Shown one piece after another: positions 9,590-17,333 of a DNA stretch of 64,000 bases (within the stretch, counting starts at the first letter, position 1; each line of letters opens with the position of its first letter). The DNA lies in contig NZ_JAHVIA010000003.1 of assembly GCF_019801965.1 (NCBI RefSeq), positions 372,001 through 436,000 on the forward strand. The letters run 5' to 3'. The position numbers and the translations under genes were made by a program. The notes under the pieces were generated by a model, which worked only from the letters and a program-made list of their open reading frames with translations, did no database searches and was not told the DNA's origin. Source of the DNA: Salipiger bermudensis. GTDB taxonomy: Bacteria; Pseudomonadota; Alphaproteobacteria; Rhodobacterales; Rhodobacteraceae.

Positions 9590-10552
9590 TCATTCTTCCT
9601 TCAATGGTCGGTTGAGCAGGTAGGTGATGGCCTCGGCGATGCTGGTGCCGCCCTGGCTGACCTCCTGCACCATGGCGCAGATCGGCAGCTCGATCTCCAG
9701 CTTGGCGGCCAGACGGGTCACCGCCTCGGCGGTCTTGACGCCCTCGACGGTCAGGCTCGGGTCGAAGCGCTCGTGCTTGCCGAGCGACAGGCCGAAACGG
9801 TAGTTGCGTGACAGCTCGGAGGTGCAGGTCAACGCCAGATCGCCGAGGCCCGAGAGGCCGGCGAGGGTTTCGGGCCGGGCGCCGAGCTTGGCGGCAAGGC
9901 GGGTCATCTCGGCGAAACCGCGGGTCATCAGCGCGGCGCGGGCGCTGTCGCCCAGCCCCTCGCCGATGCAGGCGCCGCAGGCGATGGCGATGACGTTCTT
10001 CAGCGCCCCGCCAAGCTCGGCGCCGCTGGTGTCGGTGGTGCGATAGAGCCGCAGCGCACCGGTGGAGAGCTGCTGCTGCAGAGCCGCACCGGCCTCCTCA
10101 TCGCGGCAGGCCAGCGTCAGCGCGGTGGGCAGGTTGCGGGCGATGTCATCGGCGAAGCTCGGGCCCGTCAGGATCGCCGGGATCGCCTGCGGCTTGGCAT
10201 GGGCGATGACGCCGGTGGGGCCGGTGAGCTCGTGTAGGTCGACGCCCTTGCAGCAGGCCACCAGCCGCTGCCCGGCGAGCGGGCTCTCGATCCGGGAGAG
10301 CACGTCGTGCAGGGATTGCATCGGCACGGCGAGGAGCAGGGTCTGCGCCTGCGCAACGGTCTCGATTTCGGTGCTGGCAGAGATCGCCTCGGGCAGCGGG
10401 ATGGCGGGCAGGTGCGGGGCGCGGCGTTCGTTGTTGATGGCCGCCACGGTGGCGGCGTCGCGGGCCCAGATGCGGATCTCGTGGCCCTCGCGGGCGAGGC
10501 TGAGGGCCAGCGCGGTGCCGAAGGCGCCGGCGCCGAGAACCGCGATGCTCAT
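9590..10552 (-). CDS. gpsA: Glycerol-3-phosphate dehydrogenase [NAD(P)+]
   Basis: GpsA reduces dihydroxyacetone phosphate to sn-glycerol-3-phosphate for phospholipid synthesis. The 320-residue protein has the Rossmann motif [12 protein letters not shown] at the N-terminus, the ACKGVD and ILTGPSFA segments, and the catalytic Lys in [11 protein letters not shown] followed by MTRGFAEM. All are standard for the family and the length fits. The start codon overlaps the tsaD stop by four bases. Confidence 0.96.
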   Translation of the reverse strand: MSIAVLGAGAFGTALALSLAREGHEIRIWARDAATVAAINNERRAPHLPAIPLPEAISASTEIETVAQAQTLLLAVPMQSLHDVLSRIESPLAGQRLVACCKGVDLHELTGPTGVIAHAKPQAIPAILTGPSFADDIARNLPTALTLACRDEEAGAALQQQLSTGALRLYRTTDTSGAELGGALKNVIAIACGACIGEGLGDSARAALMTRGFAEMTRLAAKLGARPETLAGLSGLGDLALTCTSELSRNYRFGLSLGKHERFDPSLTVEGVKTAEAVTRLAAKLEIELPICAMVQEVSQGGTSIAEAITYLLNRPLKEE

Positions 10553-11628
10553 GCCTTGGCCCCTTTCTTACCGGAGCCCAGAAGCGGCGCGGCTTCGCGG
10601 TCGAGCGGCCAGCGTGGGCGGGCCGAGAGTCCCATGTCGGAGGTCTTGCCCTTGGCCAGCAGCTCGCCACCGGCATAGGCGATCATCGCGGCGTTGTCGG
10701 TGCAGAGTCTGAGCGGCGGGGCTGTGAAGGTCACGCCATGCTCGGCGCAAAGCGTCTCAAGCGCGCCGCGAATGGCCTGGTTGGCCGCCACGCCGCCGGC
10801 GATGGCGAAGGCGGGAACGGCGGGGCTTTCGGCGAGATAGAGCGCCAGCGCCCGGCGGGTCTTTTCCGCCAGTACGTCGCGCACTGCGGCCTGGAACCCG
10901 GCGCAGAGATCGGCGCGGTCGGCCTCGTGCAAGCCGCCCTGGGCTTCGACCAGCTTGTCGCGCATCCGCAGGAGCGCGGTCTTGAGGCCGGAGAAGCTGA
11001 GATCACAGCCCTCGCGGTCGAGCAGCGGGCGGGGGAACTTGAAGCGCGTCTCGTCAGCCGCTTGCGCCGCTTTCTCGACCGAGGGCCCGCCCGGCTGCGG
11101 CAGCCCGAGAAGGCGTGCGGTCTTGTCGAAGGCCTCGCCGGGGGCGTCGTCGATGGTGCCGCCGAGGCGGGTGAAATCCTGCGGGCCGCGCACGATCAGG
11201 AACTGGCAATGCCCGCCCGAGACCAGCAGCATCAGGTAGGGATAGGCCAGCCCATCGGTCAGCCGCGGCGTCAGCGCATGGCCGGCGAGGTGATTGACGC
11301 CGACAAGCGGCTTGCCGAGCCCCGCCGCCAGCCCCTTGGCCAACATCACGCCCGAGAGCACGCCGCCGATCAGCCCCGGCCCTGCGGTCACCGCGATGGC
11401 GTCGATCCCGGAGAGCGGAAGATCGGCTTCGGACAGCGCCTGCTCGACCGCCAGATCGAGCTTCTCGGCATGGGCGCGGGCGGCGATCTCGGGCACCACC
11501 CCGCCGAAGGCCGCGTGCAGCTCGGTCTGGCCCATCACCACCGAGGAGAGGATCTTTCGCCCGCGCAGCACAGCGGCAGCGGTGTCGTCGCAGCTGCTTT
11601 CCAGTCCCAGGATGATCGGCTCGGGCAT
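10549..11628 (-). CDS. tsaD: tRNA N6-adenosine threonylcarbamoyltransferase TsaD
   Basis: TsaD transfers the threonylcarbamoyl group to A37 of ANN-decoding tRNAs, with TsaB and TsaE. The 359-residue product has [14 protein letters not shown] at the N-terminus, the metal-binding H-x3-H in NHLAGHAL, the LLVSGGHCQ nucleotide loop and [14 protein letters not shown], all family hallmarks of the ASKHA fold. It is the first gene of the leftward operon and is divergent from hemD with 72 bases between them, which must hold both promoters. Confidence 0.97.
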   Translation of the reverse strand: MPEPIILGLESSCDDTAAAVLRGRKILSSVVMGQTELHAAFGGVVPEIAARAHAEKLDLAVEQALSEADLPLSGIDAIAVTAGPGLIGGVLSGVMLAKGLAAGLGKPLVGVNHLAGHALTPRLTDGLAYPYLMLLVSGGHCQFLIVRGPQDFTRLGGTIDDAPGEAFDKTARLLGLPQPGGPSVEKAAQAADETRFKFPRPLLDREGCDLSFSGLKTALLRMRDKLVEAQGGLHEADRADLCAGFQAAVRDVLAEKTRRALALYLAESPAVPAFAIAGGVAANQAIRGALETLCAEHGVTFTAPPLRLCTDNAAMIAYAGGELLAKGKTSDMGLSARPRWPLDREAAPLLGSGKKGAKA

Positions 11629-11700
11629 CGGTGCGTCCGTTGCATTGTCGTTCCCTTGCAGCTACCACCTGCTCACCCGCCCCACAATGCCGGAGCGCCC

Positions 11701-12447
11701 ATGGCCCCGTCCGAGCCCATCCTGCTTCTGACCCGCCCCGAGGCGGCCTCGAGGCAGTTTCTGTCGGCGCTCGAGGCCGAGGGGGTGAGCGGGTTCAAAA
11801 GCATCATCAGCCCGCTGATCGGCATCGAGGTGACCGGGCCACTGCCAGATCTCGAGGGCATCGGCGGGGCGATCTTCACCTCCGCCAATGGCGTTCGCGC
11901 CTACGCGGCGCTGGGCGGACCGGTGCTGCCGCTCTGCTTCACGGTGGGCGATGCCACCGCCGAGGCCGCCCGCGCGGCGGGATTCGCCCCCAGGAGCGCC
12001 GGCGGAGATGCTGCTGCTTTGGTCGATATGGTCATCGAGGAGGCACCGGGGGTGCCGCTGGTGCATTTGCGCGGGACCCATGCCCGGGGCGCGGTGGCCG
12101 AGCGGCTGCGGGCGGCCGGGCTGGTGGCTACGGACGCGGTGATCTACGACCAGCCTGCACAGGAATTGAGCGCCGGGGCAAAAGCGGCCCTGCAGGGCGA
12201 TGTCCCTGTGATCGTTCCGCTTTTCTCTTCGCGCAGCGCGGCCCAGTTTGCCCGTGGCGGCGGCGGTGGCGCGCCGCTTATCGTCGCAGCGATGAGTGGG
12301 GATGTGGCCGCGGCGCTCGAGGCGCTATATGTGACTCGATTGGAGATTCTGGCGCAGCCCGACGCCAAGGCGATGAAGCGGGCTGTGATTGGTTTGCTGA
12401 CGGACCTCGGGGCGCTTGTGAAACCTCGCGGGTCTGTGAAAGGTTAG
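11701..12447 (+). CDS. hemD: Uroporphyrinogen-III synthase HemD
   Basis: This gene closes hydroxymethylbilane to uroporphyrinogen III in tetrapyrrole synthesis. The frame is open much further upstream through the antisense of tsaD, but the real start is the ATG at 11701 (MAPSEPILLLTRPEAASRQF), giving 248 residues. The opening LLLTRPEAAS, the IFTSANGVRAYAAL segment, and VHLRGTHARG are HemD features; the family is otherwise poorly conserved. It stands divergent to tsaD and upstream of the mitofilin-like and hemY genes, the standard alphaproteobacterial heme block. Confidence 0.92.
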   Translation: MAPSEPILLLTRPEAASRQFLSALEAEGVSGFKSIISPLIGIEVTGPLPDLEGIGGAIFTSANGVRAYAALGGPVLPLCFTVGDATAEAARAAGFAPRSAGGDAAALVDMVIEEAPGVPLVHLRGTHARGAVAERLRAAGLVATDAVIYDQPAQELSAGAKAALQGDVPVIVPLFSSRSAAQFARGGGGGAPLIVAAMSGDVAAALEALYVTRLEILAQPDAKAMKRAVIGLLTDLGALVKPRGSVKG

Positions 12448-12493
12448 ACAGGCGCGATTACCGTGCCGAAGCAAGATTTTGAAAGGGTGGAGC

Positions 12494-13975
12494 GTGGCCG
12501 ACGAAAAAAAGCCAGTGGATGGCACCGAGGAGCAGGGAGACGAGGCGAAGACGCCCGAGACGGAACTGAGCCCGGAGACAGCTGCGGACGCGGTCGTGAC
12601 CGAAGAGGACGATGCCGGGAACACCCTGGCTGAGGATGGCGACGACACGCCGGCCGGCGCGGCTGAGAGCGGCGATGTCGACGAAGCCGAGACGGTTGCG
12701 TCCGGGGATGACAGCCTCGCGGAAGAAGACAGCCTGAGCGCCGCCGGTGATGACAGCATCAGCGATGACGACACGCTCTCTGCCGGTGATGACAGCATCG
12801 CGGCCGATATGCCTGCCGGCGACGATACGCTCGAAGGCGATGATCAGATCCATTCCGCCGGTGAGGCCGAGCTGCTCGCCGAGGCCGAGAAGGGCGACGA
12901 GACCGTTGCGGTCGAGCCGGAGGCGGTCGAAGAAGCGCCTGCGGCGCGGAGCGCCGGTTATTCCGGCCCGGTCAATGTCGTGCGCGAGACGGTGGTGGAG
13001 CGCAAGGCGAGCCTCGCCCCGATGCTACTTGGCGGCGTGATCGCGGCGGTGCTGGGCTTCGGGGCGTCCTCGCTGGCATCCGGGGGCTGGCCCTTCGGCT
13101 CCAATGCCGAGCTCGAGAGCTTCCGCACCGACACCGCCGCCGCCCTCGACGAGCAGACCACGCGCATCGATGCGCTGGCCGCCGAAGTGCAGACCGCGAC
13201 CGACACCGCCAACGGCATCGACCTTTCGGCGCTGGAAGCCGCGGTCGAAGCTCTGCGCGCCGATCTCGACGCCGCCTCCGGCTCCTATGACGCGCTGGCC
13301 GGCCGCATCGATGCCATCGAGCGACGCCCGGTGGAAGAGTCGGTCTCACCCGAAGCGATGGCCGCCTACGAGAACGAGCTCAACCTGCTGCGCGACGCCA
13401 TCGCCCAGCAGCGGCTCGAGGTCGAGCAGATGACCCAGCAGGCGCTCGAGGCGGAATCGAACGCCGAAACCCAGGCGGCGCTGTCGAAGGCGCGCGCGGC
13501 GCTCTCCGAGGTCTATGCCGCGCTGGGCGCGGGGGCGCCCTATGCCGAGCAGGTGACCACCATCGAGGCCAATGGCGTGGCGGTGCCCGCGGGGCTTGCC
13601 GGACCGGCCGGCGATGGCGTCCCGACGCTGGCCGCGCTGACCGAGGATTATCCGCCAGCCGCCCGCGAGGCGCTTTCGGAGGCACGTCGGCTCGAGAGCG
13701 ATGCGGAAACCGGCACCCAGCGCTTCGCCACCTTCCTCGCCGACCAGGTCGGCGCGCGCTCGGTGACACCACGCTCGGGTGATGCGCCCGACGCGATCCT
13801 CTCGCGCGCCGAGGCGGCGCTGCGCGGTGGCGATCTGCAACAGGCTCTGACCGAGCTCGAGGCCCTTCCCGAAGAGGCCAAGGCACCGCTGACGGACTGG
13901 ATGGCCCGGGCGCAGACCCGGGTCGCGGCGGTCGAGGCCGCCGACGGTCTGGCTCAGGAACTGAACAAGGAATAA
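12494..13975 (+). CDS. Mic60/mitofilin-family inner membrane protein
   Basis: A GTG start at 12494 (VADEKKPVDG) is preferred because AAAGGGTGG precedes it; a TTG at 12479 has no such site. The product has about 493 residues: an acidic N-terminal third with repeated GDD(S/T)(L/I) units, one membrane helix (MLLGGVIAAVLGFGASSLAS, about residues 177-196), then a long helical/coiled-coil region and a C-terminal mitofilin-like part. Alphaproteobacterial Mic60, the homologue of the mitochondrial cristae protein, is encoded exactly between hemD and hemY, so context and architecture agree. It should sit in intracytoplasmic or inner membrane with a periplasmic coiled coil. Direct 18-base DNA repeats encode part of the acidic stretch. 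Confidence 0.88.
   Translation: MADEKKPVDGTEEQGDEAKTPETELSPETAADAVVTEEDDAGNTLAEDGDDTPAGAAESGDVDEAETVASGDDSLAEEDSLSAAGDDSISDDDTLSAGDDSIAADMPAGDDTLEGDDQIHSAGEAELLAEAEKGDETVAVEPEAVEEAPAARSAGYSGPVNVVRETVVERKASLAPMLLGGVIAAVLGFGASSLASGGWPFGSNAELESFRTDTAAALDEQTTRIDALAAEVQTATDTANGIDLSALEAAVEALRADLDAASGSYDALAGRIDAIERRPVEESVSPEAMAAYENELNLLRDAIAQQRLEVEQMTQQALEAESNAETQAALSKARAALSEVYAALGAGAPYAEQVTTIEANGVAVPAGLAGPAGDGVPTLAALTEDYPPAAREALSEARRLESDAETGTQRFATFLADQVGARSVTPRSGDAPDAILSRAEAALRGGDLQQALTELEALPEEAKAPLTDWMARAQTRVAAVEAADGLAQELNKE
12743..12799 (+). repeat. Direct repeat inside the mitofilin-like gene
   Basis: The 18-mer GCCGGTGATGACAGCATC occurs at 12743-12760 and again at 12782-12799, in the same frame, encoding AGDDSI. 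The surrounding acidic tract (12700-12850) contains further diverged GDD(S/T)(L/I) units, so the tract probably expands and contracts by slippage or recombination. Confidence 0.9.
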
Positions 13976-13985
13976 GGGTCGCACA

Positions 13986-15521
13986 ATGCTTTGGTCACTT
14001 CTGAAGATCGTTCTCTTCGTCGCCGTCGTGGCGGCCCTGACCCTTGGCGCCGGTTACGTGATGGAGAGCCAGGGCGGCATCCAGATCACCGCCGGCGGCT
14101 ACGAGTTCAACCTCGGGCCGCTGCAGTCGGTGATCGCCGTCATCGTGCTGGTCATCGCGCTTTACGTGGTGTTCAAGCTGGTCTCGCTGCTCATCGCGGT
14201 GCTCAAGTTCATCAACGGCGACGACACGGCGCTGTCGCGTTATTTCGACCGCAACCGCGAGCGCAAGGGCTACCAGGCGCTGTCGGAGGGCATGCTGGCG
14301 CTGAGCTCGGGCGAGGGCAAGCTGGCGATGGCCAAGGCTCAGAAGGCCGACCGTTACCTGCATCGCCCCGGTCTCACCAACCTGCTGACCGCGCAGGCCG
14401 CCGAGATGACCGGCGACACCCGCAAGGCGGAAGAGGTCTACAAGAAGCTCATCACCGAGGACGAGACCCGGTTCGTCGGCATCCGCGGCATGATGAAGCT
14501 GAAGCTCGCCAAGGGCGACACCGACACCGCGCTGAAGCTGGCCGAACGCGCCTTCGCGCTGAAGCCGAAGCACCCCGAGATCCAGGACACGCTGCTGCAG
14601 CTGCAGGCCCAGAAGCACGACTGGCGCGGTGCCCGTCAGACGCTCTCGGCCAAGCTCAAGCATGGCTCGCTGCCGCGCGACGTCTATCGCCGCCGCGACG
14701 CGGTGCTGGCGCTGTCGGAGGCCAAGGACATCTTTGCCGAGGACAAGCCGATCGAGGCCCGCGAGGCAGCCATCGCCTCGGCCAAGGGCTCGCCCGACCT
14801 GATCCCCGGCGCCTGCATGGCGGCGCGCGCCTACATCGCGCGCGGGGAGCAGAAGAAGGCCGTGCGCATCCTCAAGAAGACGTGGAGCGTGCAGCCGCAT
14901 CCCGATCTCGCCGCCGCCTTCGCCGAGATCGCGCCCGACGAGACGCCGGCGGAGCGCATGAAGCGCTTCCGCACCATCACCTCGATCCGCCCCGATCACC
15001 GCGAGACCCGTCTGCTGCGCGCCGAGCTGGCGCTTGCGGCCGAGGATTTCCCCGAGGCGCGCCGCGCCATGGGCGATCTCGTCGACAAGGAGCCGGATGC
15101 CCGGACCCTGACCGTCATGGCGGCCATCGCGCGCGGTGAGGGCGCCGCGGAGACCGAGGTGCGTGGCTGGCTAGCCAAGGCGCTGGTGGCGCCGCGCGGC
15201 CCGCAATGGGTCTGCGACAGCTGCCACCACATCCACGGCGAATGGGTGCCGATCTGCGAGAATTGCGGTGGCTTCGACACGCTGAGCTGGACCACCCCGC
15301 CGCAATCCGACGCCGCCCCGGCCGGTGCGGAGATGCTGCCGCTGATCGTCGGCGCGCTCGAGGACACGTCCAAGGACGAGAGCGCCGAGGCGGAGGCCGA
15401 GGAGGCGCCCGAGATCCTCACGCCCAATCCTCCGACCGAGGAGGGCAAGGCGGCCGCGGAAGCGACCATCGAGGATGCCGAGGAAGTCTCTGACGAGAGC
15501 CAAAAGGAAGCCGCAAAATAG
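13986..15521 (+). CDS. hemY: HemY-like TPR membrane protein with C-terminal CxxC/CxxC motif
   Basis: The 511-residue product has two N-terminal membrane helices (about residues 5-26 and 49-72), the HemY N-terminal domain (YFDRNRERKGYQALSEGMLAL), a helical TPR-like region to about residue 400 and a metal-site candidate WVCDSCHHIHGEWVPICENC (Cys410, Cys413, Cys424, Cys427). A very acidic tail follows. Alphaproteobacterial HemY lies beside hemD but is not the oxidase of the same name; its role in heme metabolism is unsettled. The paired CxxC motif recalls the rubredoxin-like domain of LapB/YciM. The gene is 10 bases after the mitofilin-like gene, with which it is probably co-transcribed. Confidence 0.88.
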   Translation: MLWSLLKIVLFVAVVAALTLGAGYVMESQGGIQITAGGYEFNLGPLQSVIAVIVLVIALYVVFKLVSLLIAVLKFINGDDTALSRYFDRNRERKGYQALSEGMLALSSGEGKLAMAKAQKADRYLHRPGLTNLLTAQAAEMTGDTRKAEEVYKKLITEDETRFVGIRGMMKLKLAKGDTDTALKLAERAFALKPKHPEIQDTLLQLQAQKHDWRGARQTLSAKLKHGSLPRDVYRRRDAVLALSEAKDIFAEDKPIEAREAAIASAKGSPDLIPGACMAARAYIARGEQKKAVRILKKTWSVQPHPDLAAAFAEIAPDETPAERMKRFRTITSIRPDHRETRLLRAELALAAEDFPEARRAMGDLVDKEPDARTLTVMAAIARGEGAAETEVRGWLAKALVAPRGPQWVCDSCHHIHGEWVPICENCGGFDTLSWTTPPQSDAAPAGAEMLPLIVGALEDTSKDESAEAEAEEAPEILTPNPPTEEGKAAAEATIEDAEEVSDESQKEAAK

Positions 15522-15566
15522 CGCTTTCCCCCGGGCGGCCCCGGTGTTAAGAGGCCGCCCACCAGT

Positions 15567-15642
15567 GCCGGTGTAGCTCAGCTGGTAGAGCACGTCATTC
15601 GTAATGATGGGGTCGTAGGTTCGAGTCCTATCACCGGCACCA
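15567..15642 (+). tRNA. tRNA-Thr (anticodon CGT)
   Basis: A 76-base cloverleaf including an encoded CCA: acceptor GCCGGTG/CACCGGC, D-stem GCTC/GAGC, anticodon stem CGTCA/TGATG with loop TTCGTAA (anticodon CGT, reads ACG), and T-loop GGTTCGAGTCC. The discriminator base is A. It follows hemY by 45 bases. Confidence 0.97.
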
Positions 15643-15897
15643 GTCTTCCCCTCCAGACCTCAGGCGCCTTCAAGCTGCGAGACAGCCGCTGCCCGGGTGA
15701 TTCGAACCCATCGGTCGGCGCGGTCGAGCGCGGCCGTGGTGATTCGAAATTATGTGAATCATTGCAATCTGCAGTCGTGCGGAATCGCCTGAAGGCATTG
15801 ATTTCCGTGGCTTGCGACCGGATGCCGCGGCGCAGCGGAGAATTTTCTGGACTTTGAACGCAACGTGATGTGTCGTGCGCTTCACGGAGATATCGGA

Positions 15898-16011
15898 GGT
15901 CGGCCCGCCGGGAGGAGGAGGCGGACCGACCGTCAGACGGATGGCGCTGAAAGGGAGAAGGGCCATCCTGTCGTGTACCGGTCGCCCCTGGGGAGGATTT
16001 GGGGCGACCGG
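15898..16011 (-). ncRNA. Predicted anti-Shine-Dalgarno stem-loop pair (cuckoo/CcsR-like)
   Basis: Two stem-loops lie 46 bases apart. At 15978-16011 a perfect 11-bp stem (CCGGTCGCCCC with GGGGCGACCGG) encloses a 12-base loop that on the minus strand contains CCTCCCC. At 15898-15931 a 12-bp stem encloses a 10-base loop that on the minus strand reads TCCTCCTCCC. In the second stem the one non-Watson-Crick position (15904/15925) is A-C on the plus strand but G-U on the minus strand, which favours the minus strand as the RNA. Known cuckoo/CcsR sRNAs of Rhodobacter display this motif in loops. Ends, promoter and expression are not visible. Confidence 0.45.
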
Positions 16012-16245
16012 GCGTCTTCTAAGCAAGTAATCTGCCTGTCGTGGATCGCAACCGTGACGACCTTGCAAACTCGCGATCTGCGACCAATTGGCATATCCGC
16101 TGCACATCTTTTCAGCGCCGGCCTGGGCAAACGCGCCGGGCGCGGGCAGCGCGGGAAATCGCGCGATGGGCGTGTAAACCTCTTGGAAACACGTCTCGGG
16201 GTATCGAAGCCTTGGTTGCGCTACCGTTCTGTGCTAACACAAAGG

Positions 16246-16319
16246 CCCGTCACTGCTCGGACGGGTTGCCACACAGGAAGGCCCATTCACTGGACAGCTT
16301 GTCTGTCCATGTCTTCCTG
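16246..16319 (+). promoter_or_regulatory. Structured 5' leader of the small ORF
   Basis: Two inverted repeats precede the ORF at 16351. The first is CCCGTC/GACGGG with an 8-base loop (16246-16265). The second is nested: an outer CAGGAAG (16274-16280) with CTTCCTG (16313-16319), and an inner TGGACAG (16291-16297) with CTGTCCA (16303-16309). They would fold in an mRNA leader or serve as operator. The function is unknown. Confidence 0.5.
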
Positions 16320-16350
16320 CATGTTCAGCAGTCCTTAGGGAGAGGATCAC

Positions 16351-16521
16351 ATGACACTTTTCAATCGCGAACAGGCCAATGCCGTAGAGACCCTGCTCAA
16401 GCGCGGCATGTCGGATTTCGATATCGCGCGCAGCGTCTGCGCCGACAACGAAGACCCGGAGTTGCTTCTCGAAGCCGTTTCCGCCCAGCGTGAGCGCCGT
16501 GAGCGCGCAGACGCACTCTGA
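16351..16521 (+). CDS. Small protein of 56 residues, unknown function
   Basis: An ATG at 16351 preceded by AGGGAGAGG (spacing about 6) opens a 56-residue frame ending in TGA at 16521. The product starts MTLFNREQANAVETLLKRG, continues with SDFDIARSVCADNEDPELLL and ends in an Arg/Glu-rich helix (RERRERADAL). It is predicted mostly helical and soluble. I do not recognise a family; it is not the Arg-rich DUF1127 type that accompanies CcsR RNAs in Rhodobacter. Support for coding is the strong ribosome site, an ORF that fills the gap between structured leader and downstream hairpins, and balanced amino-acid composition. It lies on the opposite strand from, and between, the two predicted anti-SD RNA pairs. 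Confidence 0.7.
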   Translation: MTLFNREQANAVETLLKRGMSDFDIARSVCADNEDPELLLEAVSAQRERRERADAL

Positions 16522-16686
16522 TCGATCTTACCTGAGATATCCGACCGCGGGCGGCACCTGGCCGCCCCCGGTCCCGTCTGACACCAGACGCAGCACCCAA
16601 CAGCTCCCGAAAAATCAGGCAGAACAGCAAGCGCGCAGCGCCGAAACCCGGTCGCGTGTCAATTGGCATCGATTGGGGGGAGGAGC

Positions 16687-16790
16687 GCGGCGACCCTCAG
16701 GGAGGAGGAGAGAGGGCCGCCGCTGATTTCCGGGGTTCAGGGAGGAGGAGAGAACCCCAGGAAACTTGTGAACGCCTTGTCAGCGTCGTT
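16687..16790 (-). ncRNA. Predicted cuckoo/CcsR-like sRNA with two anti-SD loops
   Basis: Two adjacent stem-loops carry the identical 13-base loop, TCTCCTCCTCCCT on the minus strand, which contains CCTCCTCCC. Stem 1 pairs GGGGTTC with GAACCCC (16732-16738/16752-16758). Stem 2 is 12 bp (16687-16698/16712-16723). Its only irregular pair (16693/16717) is A-C on the plus strand but U-G on the minus strand, so minus-strand RNA folds better. A minus-strand promoter candidate lies just upstream (TTGTTC at 16825-16820, 17-base spacer, TATTTG at 16802-16797), giving a start near 16790. Cuckoo RNAs of Rhodobacterales present CCUCCUCCC in hairpin loops and act under stress; membership here is inferred from motif and fold. 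Confidence 0.55.
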
Positions 16791-16809
16791 GGCCTACAAA
16801 TAAGCGATG

Positions 16810-16845
16810 CTGCAGTGCAGAACAAGATCTCATTCTGCAAAGCAG
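16810..16845 (-). promoter_or_regulatory. Tandem CTGC-N3-GCAG operator, PhaR-like
   Basis: Two copies of CTGC-N3-GCAG lie 25 bases apart: 16810-16820 (spacer AGT) and 16835-16845 (spacer AAA). Together they also form a 16-base imperfect inverted repeat (16807-16822 with 16833-16848). PhaR, the PHB-sensing repressor of Paracoccus, is known to bind CTGC-N3/4-GCAG. Here the first copy falls between the -35 and -10 candidates of the minus-strand sRNA promoter. No phasin gene follows on either strand, so regulator identity is inference. Confidence 0.5.
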
Positions 16846-17333
16846 CATTGAGATTTTTGCATGGCGTTTCGGCAACAGGGCACTTTTCGCCGCCGGTCAC
16901 GGGCGATAGCGCGCCGAAATAAGGGGGAGAGGTCTCTGTGAGAGCCCTGTGACGTCCCTGAAAAGCCAGCGGCGGGGGCCGCAGAAGACCCCCGCCAAGC
17001 CCGGCTCAAGCAGAAAGACGGACCGGTCCAACAGACCGACACTCGTGACAGATACAAAACTCGTACCGTCAAAACTGGCACCCGACGGCCAACAGGGCCG
17101 TAACCGCTTACCGACTGGTTACCTCACCAGACACAAACACCTCGCCCGGACAGACCCTCGCTCCAAACACGCGGAGCGATTCCATCCCGCCCGGGCCACT
17201 CTTCACCGCACTCCCCGACACACTGGTCACCGCACGGAAAAGGTCACTGGTTACCGTACATCCCGAAAAAACGTACCGAACCTCCGAGTCGGGCCCCAAA
17301 CACACAGGGCCCGCGGATCTCTTTGCGGCGGCC
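16846..17333. other. Gene-free stretch with a hairpin and three ACTGGTYACC decamers
   Basis: No convincing coding frame. Visible are a GC hairpin (GGCGGGGG at 16971-16978 with CCCCCGCC at 16989-16996, no T tail) and three copies of ACTGGTYACC at 17114-17123, 17222-17231 and 17246-17255. The copies share the palindromic core GGTNACC. The region lies beyond the 3' end of the leftward exopolysaccharide genes. Confidence 0.5.

Larger units (their letters stand above)
15643..16350 (+). other. Gene-poor region between tRNA-Thr and a small ORF
   Basis: No ORF here has convincing coding character, although short frames exist. What can be seen is an 11-base direct repeat GGTGATTCGAA (15696-15706 and 15738-15748), two strong stem-loops (15898-15931 and 15978-16011, annotated separately), and a structured leader before the small ORF: a hairpin CCCGTC/GACGGG (16246-16265) and a nested hairpin (16274-16319). 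Confidence 0.6.

Noticed and set aside
10738-11700. Upstream extension of the hemD frame
   Set aside because: This part is antisense to tsaD and has no HemD character; the start at 11701 is used.
15693-15712. T-arm-like sequence on the minus strand (GGGTTCGAATC) suggesting a second tRNA
   Set aside because: No acceptor, D or anticodon stems can be built around it; probably chance or a relic.
16971-16996. GGCGGGGG/CCCCCGCC hairpin as an intrinsic terminator
   Set aside because: No T tail on either strand, so only listed as a hairpin within the gene-free stretch.
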